Shown here: in pieces, positions 1-10,060 of the stretch
Layout: each line of letters begins with the position of its first letter
Position numbering within the stretch: position 1 is the stretch's first letter
Source of the DNA: Notospermus geniculatus
Lineage: Eukaryota; Nemertea; Pilidiophora; Heteronemertea; Lineidae
Assembly (NCBI GenBank): GCA_002633025.1
Contig: NMRB01001538.1
Coordinates: forward strand, 62,001 to 126,000
Reading direction: 5' to 3'
DNA length: 64,000 nt
The notes under the pieces: model-generated
What the model saw: the letters and a program-made list of their open reading frames with translations, nothing else
What the model was told of the DNA's origin: nothing
Databases searched by the model: none
Position numbers and translations under genes: made by a program

Positions 1-1546
1 CTGAAGTAACGACTGGATCGTCTCCAAATTTTTATTATAGGTGTGTCTTATGAGGATACATGATATATGTAACGGGTTTGTGATTTGACCTGCTTATCAA
101 GGTCACTGAGATCAAAGTTGAAGATTTGGTGGCACGTTCCGTAACTGCTGATGCTATTGATCTGAAACTTGGTGCATTTAAACCCCTACCTAGATCAGAT
201 GACCTATGACACAGAGTTTCGGTCCAAATCAATTCTTTGCTTGGCCATCAGGTGGCCAAAACGAAAACTCAAAGTCCAGGAATTCCTAAACTAACGACTG
301 GACCGTCTCCAATTTTTCATCAAATGAGGATACATGACATAATTTGACCTACTTTTCAAGGCCATGGAGGTGAAAGTTAAAAATTTTGCCATTTGGTAGG
401 CACGTTTCGTGGACCTAGTATCTTCCAACTTATTGTGGTCATGTATCTAGGTACCCTCTATGTGTACAGCTGGACTTTGGCACATACATGTATGTCATAA
501 TTACTCAAGCGAGAATGTTTTGACCTTGAAGTTTTGACCATAATCATCTTACCCGGGAACTCAGGGCTTGCCCTGGAACATTTCGATTTAACATTTGTCA
601 TTGTTCTTCTCGTACATTCACCCAGGTGAGCACATGGTCCATGGACCATTTCATTGATTCTCGGAAGTCGTGAAGTGAAAATTCGATTTCCGTGGTTGAC
701 TCTGGCATTCCTCCGGCAGTACTGTCACCTTTAAAGTGCCGTCATCACAGGTGGTACAGTAGCCTATTCTTGAAAAAATGAAATGTCCAGGGACATTGTG
801 TTTACCTCTGTGACAAAGTAAGGAAGTGTGACTACCCTGGTGAATGGTGAAAGATTAGTGCAGATACGATAAAGCAATATCAGGCACGGGTTGAAGTCCA
901 TTTTACAAGATGGCTGCCTGGCAGCCATATTTGACGTCCAACCTAACCGAAACTTGCCATACATTTAAAGGTTACCTAGATACATGTTTTGGCAAGGTTA
1001 TAACATCCCACCTACTCCTATTTATGAGATACGGGTCAAAGTCGTTTTTTTCAAGATGGCTTCCTGGCAGCCATATTTGAAGTCCGATACGGTCGAAATT
1101 TGGTGCACTTGTAGAGGGTGGCTAGATATATTTTCACATCAAATCAAAACATTCGATGTCAAATAGCCACGAAATGTGCGACCAAACAGTGGAATTTTGA
1201 ACTTTGACCTCTGTGTGACCTTGAAAAGTGGGTCAAATCGAAAACCCGGGATTTATGTGATGTTGTCTCATCAGAGCAACCCACCATAAAAAATTCATGA
1301 TTCTAGCTAGCAGTGTTGAGGAGATATGGACAAAAGGTTTTCACAAAGCGCCCCCTACAGGCCAGAGTGTAAAACTAGCAGCACCAAGTTTCGGTCCAGA
1401 GATAGTTTTTACCATGGGGTAACTGTACACCAAGTCTCAAGTTTCTAAGCCAAGCGGTTTAGAAATGGGCCACCCCTGTTTTAACGACGACGTACGACGG
1501 ACGACAGCCATAAGAAAAGCTCACCTCACAGAGGTGAGCTAAAAAG
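1..1546. repeat. Interspersed repeat pieces with palindromic head and 3' hairpin
   Basis: No gene is visible. The stretch is built from pieces of a repeat family that recurs at 40661-41603, 47070-47702 and 48524-49060. A reverse-oriented head with the palindrome ATGGTCCATGGACCAT lies at 634-649. The internal motif, CAAGATGGC followed by GCCATATTTGA, occurs near 907-935 and 1053-1082. A plus-strand end is formed by a short CGACG-rich microsatellite (about 1485-1505) followed by the hairpin GCTCACCTC/GAGGTGAGC at 1519-1539. The short open frames here contain no recognisable protein. Confidence 0.6.
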
Positions 1547-1598
1547 GATGAGTGAAGCGGGCAGCCTTCAATCAATCATGATATGTAGAGAAGCAGTA

Positions 1599-1886
1599 CA
1601 CTCCTCATCGCAGTGTTTTGTTTCGCTCCGTACCTACGCTTCACAAACCACTGCTTCGATTGGCCGGTATTCCGCCGATTTACCGCCAGATGGCACCACT
1701 ACTGTTCCCGCTGCCGCGCTGGAGAAAGTGTTTTAGGATTTTGCTCAGTTGCAGCCTGATGGCGGGCGCTGATTGGTTGGACAGTAGTGGTGACATCTGG
1801 CGGTAAATCGGCAGAATACCGGCCATTCGAAGCAGTGGTTTGTGAAGCGTAGGTACGGAGCGAAACAAAACACTGCGAGAGGAGTG
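1599..1886. repeat. Fold-back element with arms of about 107 bp
   Basis: The left arm (1599-1705) and right arm (1781-1886) are near-perfect reverse complements around a loop of about 75 bp. Open frames on both strands read the same arm and so look like each other. No transposase is present. It directly abuts the next element at 1889. Confidence 0.85.
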
Positions 1887-1888
1887 AA

Positions 1889-2041
1889 AAGGCCTCAACC
1901 CACTGACGCGTTTTCGCGCAGCGGGAAAACGCAGCGGCAGAAAATGCTTTGTTAAAAGGCAGCGGACCTAGAATATAACAAAGAATTTGTCGGGCGGTGA
2001 TGAAACCGCGGCGGGAAAACGCGACAGTGGGTTCAGGCCTT
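1889..2041. repeat. MITE, 153 bp, terminal inverted repeats AAGGCCT..
   Basis: The ends AAGGCCTCAACCCACTG and the reverse complement of the right end (AAGGCCTGAACCCACTG) match over about 30 bp with a few mismatches. It ends 38 bp upstream of the splice acceptor of the following exon, so it lies in or next to an intron of the SecA-like gene. Confidence 0.8.
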
Positions 2042-2079
2042 AAGAAGCAGTTGCACTTCACCCTTTGTTTTTTTTCCAG

Positions 2080-2288
2080 CTTCGTCACTCAATAACCTCC
2101 GAGCTGACTGGCGCAGGACTCACTGTGGCTGCCGTGGCATGTGTGATAGCTTTGATCATTCTGATTGGGATTCACATATTTAAACCGGTCATTCCGATAC
2201 AAAATGCCGCCAGTGGGCTGGTAGGGATGACCACTGCATTCGCAACCTTGGTCATCTTACTGGTGATCTTCCGTGGACGAAAAGTGAG
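2080..2288 (+). CDS. Membrane-hairpin exon of the SecA-like giant gene
   Basis: This exon is inferred from a pyrimidine-rich acceptor (CCCTTTGTTTTTTTTCCAG, AG at 2078-2079) and a good donor GAG|GTAGGT at 2289. It encodes about 69 residues with two hydrophobic helices, GLTVAAVACVIALIILIGI and TTAFATLVILLVIF, joined by a short loop, then basic RGRKVR. It ends after two bases of an Arg codon, and the next exon at 3798 supplies the third base, so the join is RKVR-DIHATLNVGF. That phase match and an open frame on both sides are the evidence that this is the amino-terminal part of the downstream gene. The start codon was not found and should lie in an earlier exon, possibly outside the window. By inference the protein is membrane-anchored with the large region on one side. 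Confidence 0.72.
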
Positions 2289-3234
2289 GTAGGTACATGT
2301 TGCATGTATCGACACATATTCACATCCACGTGGCCGACTAGTCTATTGAAGAATGAATACTGTAAATCCGAATGGTTCTCATCTTCGACAATCGAAGGCC
2401 GATCTGCACACCACTGCGTTACATCGCACATCACCCTTCGAGAAATAGACAGGTGTCATAGAATGTAATGCCTCCGATATCAGATGCCCGCTTCTTTTGT
2501 TCAGGGGACATCTGGTAACAGAAGTTAACAGAAGTTCTGTCAGAATCTATTGTTGTGGGGCATCTCATATCGGGGGGCATGACATTCTACGACACCGGTC
2601 CGTGGCGTATCTTGGCACGATGCCAACTTTACCGGTCGACCAATCATATTGCATTTTATATCGGGTCTTCAGTTACCACTATTTGTACCACGATTCAAAT
2701 TTTACAACACCGGTTCTGATTGGCCTCCTCTTCGAGAGGCAGCGGATTCGCCGCGGACAGGTCAATTTCTCGAAGGGTGATGTGCGATGTAACGCAGTGG
2801 TGAGCAGATCGGCCTTCGATTATCGAAGATGATGGTTCTGGACCCCTGCTGATTCCAATCCCCAAATCTGGTGCCTTTTTATTAATGCATTTTGCCCATT
2901 GCCATTTTTACCAATGCCTTTCCATTTTATCGAAGATTTAAAAAGGCACAGCAAGCAAGAATGCGTTGTACAAAAATTCATAAGCTCGCTTACGAATTTT
3001 TTGGTTTTAGTAAAAAAACTTGTAAACAAAGTTTATTTCTCATGGATATTGAAGGGCAAGTGAGGACAGGTGTGATAGAATCTGATGCCTCTGTCTTCCT
3101 GATGTCCCCCTGTATTGTTTGTCACGGGATTGAGGGTCTTGGTCTCTCTAGAGTCCAATTAAGTGCTGCTGCTCAATTCGTAGAAGTGTTGTTTTTTAGG
3201 GGGGATATCGTATATCGGGGCATTAGATTCTATT

Positions 3235-3364
3235 AGGGAGTTTTCGCAAAGCCCCCGAAACGCCAACGGGAACGTCTATCCTTTTGTTCGGTGGTCTCTT
3301 CGTAGCATCGAACAATGGGTTTGGGTTTCGCTTTGGCGTTTCGGGGGCTTTCCGAAAACTCCCC
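3235..3364. repeat. MITE, GGGAGTTTTCGC family, copy 1
   Basis: Terminal inverted repeats of about 40 bp begin AGGGAGTTTTCGCAAAGC and continue into CCCCGAAACGCCAACG. The same family recurs at 3526-3764, 16544-16672, 32003-32075 (cut at an N) and 37623-37754. Confidence 0.88.
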
Positions 3365-3525
3365 ATTATGAGAGTACCTCCCGTATGCCAGTGCCCTCTT
3401 TACTGCTTGATGGATACTCAAAAACAGAGAGACATGAAGTGTCTCTCCCATTGTCACGCCGCGGTTTATTCCGTGAATCTTTTCTTGGGGGGGGGGGGCA
3501 TTGGCAATCGGCGGCAATGAAAAAT

Positions 3526-3764
3526 AGGGAGTTTTCGCAAAGCCCCCGAAACGCCAACGCGAACGCCAGACCCGTTGTTCGATGCCATGAACAGAGCACC
3601 GAACAAAAGGATAGACGTTCGCGCTGGCGTTTCGGGGGCTTTGCAAAGCCCCTCGAAACGCCAACGCGAACGCGGCCAATCCCATTGTTCGATGCCATGA
3701 CGAGAGCAGCGAACAATAGGACAGACGTTCGCGTCGGCGTTTTGGGGGCTTTGCGAAAACTCTA
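3526..3764. repeat. Composite MITE, two GGGAGTTTTCGC-family units fused
   Basis: Two units are joined through the palindrome GGGGGCTTTGCAAAGCCCC at about 3630-3648, so the outer ends are complete and the inner ends are shared. It ends 33 bp before the splice acceptor of the giant exon. Confidence 0.82.
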
Positions 3765-3797
3765 TAGGTAATATAATGGATGTCTCCTGCTTTTCAG

Positions 3798-6700
3798 AGA
3801 CATTCACGCCACTCTCAACGTCGGGTTCGTCGATGTTAACACCAAACTTGATGACTTGCTGAAGATCTTGGAGGAGCTAATCACTGATGAACGGTTTTCG
3901 TCGTTCTCCACCAACTACCGAATTCAACAAATAACGAAACATAATGTGATCCAGCTGAGGCCGAATAATGTCGACGCAAGTGCAAGTATTTTTCAAATCG
4001 ATGGACCAGCATCACGTTATATCGCTTATGTTCATTCCAATAAGCACAATGTCGTTTACGTTTTAGATCCACGTCCTTCAGTTGACTCTGGCCTCTCCAG
4101 CTACAGGCAACACCCATTGGCCACTGAGTTCTTTTCCAGTTGTGAGTTCATTCGTGTTGATTGCCCACAAGATATTTCACACGATATTTCCTTCTGCTAC
4201 GCGTGTTTGAATTCTTTGCTGATGTTGTGGGGAATTGGCCAATACGGCGACAATTTAACCGCGTTAAGGAATTTCGTAAACGAATTCAAATCTGATGTAC
4301 TTGTGTCAGGTGAGGGAGGTCAGAACGGAGGCCGGCTGGCTCTGCGTTTACTTACAAGAGAATTCAATAATGACGGCGAAGGAGAAATAGACAATGGTGA
4401 CGAAATAAGTGATGATAGGAAGGAACTAGTTGATGAATTTATTGTACAGTCGGTAAAAAAATGTGACCGCCTCTCTTTGACAATTGAGGGTGTACAAAGA
4501 TTGAAGGCGTCTCCACTTGATTCAAGAGAGGAGCATTATGTCGAAAGAACATACGTTCAGTGCTGTATAGATGGATTTCTAGCTGAAGTTGAAACATATC
4601 TACAGCGCAATGCCAAGCGAGTGTGCAAGGATCTCGAAAACTTCACTTCGTACCTAAAAAGCTTGAACGAGGTCGGTGATATCAAGAAACATTTCAAATC
4701 CCTGAGGCAGAGCAAAATGATAACAAACTGCAAGATGGGTAAAGCAGAAAAGAATGAATTTTTCAGAAATCTGAGGCGAATATGTTGGAAACATGTTGTG
4801 GCTCAAGTCAGTTCAATGAAAACTGAGAGAGAATTCGTAGATGCATTGGATAGGTATTTGAAACAATGTTTTCTCAGGAGTTCCCCAATATTTGGTGGGG
4901 TACTGGATGGGTTAAGCTGCGTTTACCAGACATCCGGAATGCGGTATACGGATACGGAATCCTCAGCGGAAGCGATATGTTGTACATGTATACCAAAATG
5001 CATTGCATTTTCCGCTTCCGCGTGTCAACTAAACGTATCTTTAGACGTGAACTCCGAGCACGGCTCAAAAGTGCTCCGCGCGATCATCCGATACCTTCAG
5101 ACAAAAAAAGATGCTGAATGCAGTTCTTTATTAGCAATTGCAGAAAAGGCAAACTACTTTGCATCATCTAGTGTTATCTTCTCCAAGTCAGTTGACACCA
5201 TCATCAGTGATTACCTATCTCCCACAGTTATAGAATCAAAGGAAACCAAACGAGGCAAGCGTATTGAATGCACTGGTCGATTTGTGGACCTCAGGAAACT
5301 GGTTGGCCAGTTATCAGGATTTGACTTAGCGACTCATTATGAAGTGCAGATCTTTGCCCATCAGTTCTTGTGGGTGAACTCAAACCTGAAGTTACCAGGA
5401 ATCAACCTTGCTGTTTGCACAAAGGAAATGCGTGTGGGTTCGGGTGATTTCGTCTGGGACATGTCTGGTAGGGATGGGGAAAAGTCATTTGATTCGGACA
5501 AGGCAGCAAATGGTGAAAAGGACGGTGAAGACGGTGAAGCAGGCAAACACGGAACAAGTGGACAGAGCGGAGGAAATGTTTATTTACATGCAGAGAGAAT
5601 CTACCAAGGTGAAAACCTGACTATTCGTTCCAACGGGGGACTTGGAAGCGACGGTCAACATGGTGGTAATGGGAAAAAGGGAAAAGACGGCATTGATGGA
5701 CATGGACTGTCACTATCAGAATTTAAGGAGAGGTTTCCAGATTGCTGTTGGGCTCTTGGGAGTAAACATGGTAAATCTGTTGAAAAGAACAAAAACAGCA
5801 TTGAAAACAAGTGCTCTCACTCAGCATCCTATGGTGAACTGGTGACAGGAACCACTGTTGAGGGAAACAAAGTAAGATTCAGTTACTATAACGATGAGCG
5901 GTACCTTGCGATCCCCCTTTTTGGGGCCGCGTTTCCCTTTCGTCAAGCATACTGTCTGGTGGAAGGCACAGAGGGAACCACTGGTCAAAAAGGTGGTGAT
6001 GGGGGTGAAGGGGGTGATGCCGGCCCGGGAGGCTATGCCGGAGATATTTGTGTATCTCCTCAAACACAAAAACCATTATCAATCACACTTGAGAACATTG
6101 AAGGAAATGACGGTGAACGAGGCCATGACGGTAAGGGAGGCGAAGGCGGTAAAAATGGAAGACGAGGACAGGATTGTGCAAGAGTAGAACCAAGTCACAA
6201 TAGAAGCACCAGATACCCGCCCCCTGGTAGACTTCACATCAAGTACAATACCTCAGACAGCTCAGAGAGGGCATGGAGCCCATATGACAAGAAATATGTG
6301 GAAATAGGTTCGATTTCCTCACCGTCTGAAACATATGCACAGATTGGCAAACGTGGTGAAAACAAAAAGACAAAAACGGAACGACAAAGAAGCACTAAAT
6401 TACGACAAACTCCAATATCTACTGAGGATATTCAACAGCAGTTTTACGCCTCTCAAAATACGGATTTCTTTACTGACTTACATGATAATTCTGGAAAATA
6501 TATAAATGAAGAGAGAAATGAACAGCAATCCCAATCAGAGAGTGTCCAGAAAATAATGCGTTTGGTGCCACATCCTAAAAACAACTTTGTGGATGACAGA
6601 CAAGTAAGATTCATTCCTCATGAAAGAGAAACACCGGTAGTGAAGGGGAAGAAGAGCATCACGTGGCTGAAGAAGTTAACAGAAGAATGGATGTGCTGTA

Positions 6701-7270
6701 CTGCTGTGGAGGTAACCAGTGACGAACAAAGGAAGGCAATTGCACAGGAAAAACAGCAGTTGGTTATAAAACTGTTTGCCCGCTTGCCTGAGATTCATGA
6801 TTGCGTCAGGATGAATTTGCTGGACGCCGTTGACCTCAGCAGATTGATAAAGATGTTCACGTTTAGCAACAGGTATGATCTTCATCTTCCACGCAACATC
6901 GGACAGCAACAGATTGGAGCGCGACAAGTTTTAAACGCCATCAGTGCCAAATACAGATTAGTCCTGTGTCAAAACATCAGAGAATTCAGTGACGACCAAA
7001 TGAATATATATTTTGGAGAAGGACAAAATGATGCCAATAGTGACTTGTCCAAAGAGAAAGCTCTACAGCTAATTGTTTGTGACTTTTGCATCGAGTATAT
7101 TCGTGATATCGATGGCATAGATACTGACAGGTTGGACGAGTACAGTAGTCAGAAGGAGAACGAGGTTGAGAATGAAATTAAAAGAATGGCTGAGCTTGGA
7201 TATCAGGACGGTGGCCAGATGGTTGCGCTGGTCGGGTCCATGGGGACCTATCGGAATGAAAATGATGGAT
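3798..7270 (+). CDS. SecA-like giant protein, amino-terminal part of the main exon
   Basis: This is the first section of a 12.2-kb exon, open from the acceptor at 3797. The first 500 residues match no family I recognise. They contain an acidic stretch (about 4370-4420) and Lys-rich helical segments. A MITE-derived stretch lies at 4912-5043. Residues from 5455 to 6190 form two Gly-rich blocks with repeated G-X-Y-like steps (for example GEDGEAGKHGTSG and GDGGEGGDAGPGGYAG) around a beta-looking insert. The tail (6567 on) is the first of two tandem units. In this copy the frame runs into the second unit in the wrong phase and stops at 7309-7311. The in-frame continuation is recovered if only one unit is counted. 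The start used by simple ORF callers (3856, TTG) is not real; the frame continues up to the splice site. Confidence 0.75.
4912..5043 (+). mobile_element. In-frame MITE inserted in the coding exon
   Basis: The 126-bp segment 4915-5040 is the same element (reverse orientation) as the intergenic copy at 23066-23205. They share AGCTGCGTTTACCAGACATC at one end and the CATTGCATTTTCCGCTTC core. It is flanked by the direct repeat TTA at 4912-4914 and 5041-5043. Element plus one TTA is 129 bp, exactly 43 codons, and both TTA triplets are in-phase Leu codons. There is no stop inside. The encoded stretch is Cys/Ser/Thr-rich (AICCTCIPKCIAFSASAC). Removing it leaves GGVLDGL-DVNSEHGSK. A three-base TTA target fits PIF/Harbinger-type elements (family knowledge). 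Confidence 0.9.
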
Positions 7271-7961
7271 GCCACATCCTAAAAACAACTTTGTGGATGA
7301 CAGACAAGTAAGATTCATTCCTCATGAAAGAGAAACACCGGTAGTGAAGGGGAAGAAGAGCGTCACGTGGCTGAAGAAGTTAACAGAAGAATGGATGTGC
7401 TGCACAGCTGTGGAGGAAACCAATGACAAACAAAGGAAGGCAATTGCACAGGAAAAACAGCAGTTGGTTGTAGAACTGCTTGCCCGCTTGCCTGAGATTC
7501 ACGATTGCATCAAGAAAAATTTGCTCGACGCCATTGACCTCAGTAGATTGATAAAGATGTTCATGTTTAGCAACAGGTGTGATCTTCCACGCAACATCGG
7601 ACAGCAAAAGATTAGAGAAGTTGTAAACGCCGTCAGTGCCAACTACAGATTAGTCCTGTGTCAAAACATTAGAGAATTCATTGACGACCAAATGAATATA
7701 TATTTTGGAGAAGGACAAAATGATGCCAATAGTGACTTGTCCAAAGAGAAAGCTCTACAGCTAATTGTTTGTGATTTCTGCATCGAGTATATTCGTGATA
7801 TCGATGGCATAGATACTGACAGGTTGGACGAGTACAGTAGTCAGAAGGAGAACGAGGTTGAGAATGAAATTAAAAGAATGGCTGAGCCTGGATATCAGGA
7901 CGGTGGCCAGATGGTTGCGCTAGTCGGGTCCATGGGGACCTATCAGAGTGAAAATGACGGA
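6567..7961 (+). repeat. Intragenic tandem duplication (units 6567-7270 and 7271-7961)
   Basis: The two units start with the same GCCACATCCTAAAAACAAC and encode near-identical proteins, from PHPKNNFVDDRQVRF to QMVALVGSMGTY. The offset is 704 bp, which is not a multiple of three, so entry into the second unit shifts frame and reaches a stop at 7309. Inside the units the length differences are multiples of three (6 bp near 6880, 6 bp near 6930), and most substitutions keep the frame. Each copy has therefore been read as protein on its own. The pattern fits either two alleles placed in tandem by assembly or a young duplication. Confidence 0.9.
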
Positions 7962-9103
7962 GATGATGAACAGAGTGATGAAGAGATGAATGATGAGAGC
8001 GATGAAGAGGAGAATGACAACCCGAGAGAGAGTGAGGGAAAGACAGATCATCATCATCATGATGATGCCGAGGTTGTCTTTCAAGGTCGTCCAACATCAA
8101 AAGGAAGATCATCTGATAGGATGCGGCGGGGGTGGTGGTTCGCCCCGACGTTCGGCCAGGCGACCACATCAGCACAACAGGACATGCGCACGGAACATGC
8201 ACACGATGGCGAAACGGTCCAAACTACATTGGACAGCAAGTTAGCCGAAAGGTTGCTACGCCCATATAAACTGCCCGATGATATTCAAAGACTGATTTTG
8301 AAATTGCAGTACCTCAGCACAGGACATATCGGACTCCTTATGGAAATTCTTTCCAAACGTATAGCTCTGGAAAGTTTACAGATACGACTTGATATCTTCA
8401 GATGGTTAATCACGTGTGTCATTGAAGAAGGTGAAATTTACGGCCTCTCTGAATTTCTCCTGATATTCGGAACAAGGAAACAGAGCACCTGGTTGACCGA
8501 ATACATAGTATTGCAACTTCGAGAGAAAATATGCCTTACATATTCAGATCAGATGAAGTTACGCAAGAACATCCTCGCCTCCCAAAATCAAGACATGCTG
8601 CTATTCCTCAGTCAACAGTTGATGGTTGAAAGTGAAGAGATACCAGTAACAAGTGAAGCCGTGGCGAAGATCATTGAGCTGTCCACTGGTATCCTTGTCG
8701 ATGATGAAGTACGCTCACAGCTACTGAATTCAAGAATTTCAGATTGGCCCTACAGGCTTCAATGGTTCAAAATGCTGCTGGCACTGAGACAACTGCCAAC
8801 GGAGACGAAGTGGCGAGACGATGAGCTCATCGAAGCGGGATACTACACGTCACAGCTAATCAACATAAATGGTCACATTGTCATTGACAAACTTATGGAG
8901 GCAATCCAGCCTGCTGAAGGAAAGCGTGTGACGATAGAGGTGCTTTTGAAATTACTTCAAAATTTCTACAGCAACCATTGGATACTGAATGAGACGGCAA
9001 TATCTGCCATCAAGGGACAGCCATGTGGGCAATGGACAAAATCTTTAAATGAAATGTTCTCGTCAGTAAACAGCCGATCTGTTCGAGAACTTGTCGGATT
9101 GAT
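7271..9103 (+). CDS. SecA-like giant protein, central part
   Basis: The frame is open from the second tandem unit through an acidic linker rich in Asp/Glu (about 7960-8035) and a His cluster (HHHHDD), then a helical region of about 330 residues with Leu-rich repeats of helix pattern (for example DIQRLILKLQYLSTGHIG). I recognise no named domain here. Near 9101 the reading must step back one base. The old frame would give VGLMNSDSNNS and stop at 9155, while the new frame gives DELGFEQFNSWAMELDEM and runs into the motor. A single missing base explains this. Confidence 0.72.
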
Positions 9104-10060
9104 GAACTCGGATTCGAACAATTCAATTCGTGGGCCATGGAGCTTGATGAAATGACTCGAGTAGTGTTAGAAACTAGCACTGTGGGAGCTAAGAAATCTG
9201 GGCTCATGACATCATGTGATGCCCAGACTGAATTGACGGGCGGGGGAGATGATCCCTCAGTGCCAACAACAAAGGCGGTTGGAAATTGGAACAGTGATGA
9301 CATCAAATGCTGGGCACGTACAGTGAGAGATACTGGAAAAAAGAATCCATCGGCATTAATCCATGAACATCTTCCTGAAATGATCGCAGTTATAGACCAC
9401 GCCATCAAGATCACGAAAGGATTCCACCTGCGAGATACACAGAAACTTTCGATTGCTATGTTTCTTCGTAATGGTGGTGGAATGCTTCAGCAGATATCCA
9501 CAGGAGAGGGTAAAACCCTTATCATTGCTTCACTTTGCATCGTCAAGGCATTGTCTGGTGACAATGTGGACGTCATTACGAGTTCCTCTGTCCTTGCTGA
9601 GCGTGACGCACAGGAGAATCGTCAGCTCTATGATCTCTTCGATGTCACTGTAGGTCACAACTGTAGTGACTCGGAAGATGAAAGAAAAAACGTGTATATT
9701 GAAAGTGAAGTTGTGTTTGGTGAGATAGGGTCCTTTCAGAGGGACGAACTCATGGATGGATTCTATGATAAGGAACTTGGGATCGGGAGTCGTAAGAAGG
9801 GTTTCGCAATTGTTGATGAGGTTGACAGTATGCTCCTGGACAAAGCACAAAACGTCCTCTACTTGTCACACTGCATTCCTGGAATGGACGCTCTTGAGGA
9901 TGTCTACGTTAACATCTGGAATTTCGCACATGGCAAGGATATGGTTGGCACTGACGATGATATCAACGCCGTTAGAGAATGTATGCTATCGGCTCTGTAC
10001 GGTACACTTAGAAAACAAGACATTGATGACATTTTCGATGAACTGGAAATAGTTGGGAAA
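9104..10060 (+). CDS. SecA-like motor, nucleotide-binding fold 1 (DEAD part)
   Basis: SecA is the ATPase that pushes preproteins through the SecYEG channel in bacteria and plastids. This section holds the amino-terminal half of that motor. The Q-motif-like region FHLRDTQKLSIAMFL precedes Walker A STGEGKTLIIA (about 9497-9529; SecA usually has TGEGKT). Next come ITSSSVLAERDAQE (motif Ia region) and Walker B AIVDEVDSMLLDKA (from about 9807), which carries the DEVDS box typical of SecA. A SecA-like substrate-binding (PPXD-type) insert starts after it. All key catalytic residues are present. The frame ends at a stop at 10073 unless one A of the AAAA run at about 10059-10062 is skipped, after which VGKQQMSEILV continues. 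Confidence 0.9.

Larger units (their letters stand above)
2289..3797 (+). other. Intron of the SecA-like gene, filled with MITEs
   Basis: GT at 2289-2290 and AG at 3796-3797 (TTTTCAG) bound it. It holds a fold-back of about 470 bp with 80-bp arms (2374-2840), which encloses a smaller element with ends TAGAATGTAATGCC (about 2461-2590). A related element lies at about 3075-3232, and two members of the GGGAGTTTTCGC family follow (separate entries). A run of 11 or more G lies near 3487-3498. No coding sequence is supported; the overlapping open frames at 3233-3807 are translations of the inverted-repeat arms. Confidence 0.7.

Noticed and set aside
3233-3807. Overlapping open frames of 110-150 residues
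   Set aside because: They translate inverted MITE arms (repeated RSRWRFGGFAK-type phrases on both strands) and carry no protein signature.
7296-7320. Splice donor CAA|GTAAGA in the second tandem unit
   Set aside because: The same sequence is coding in the first unit and no acceptor restores the frame; it appears to be chance.
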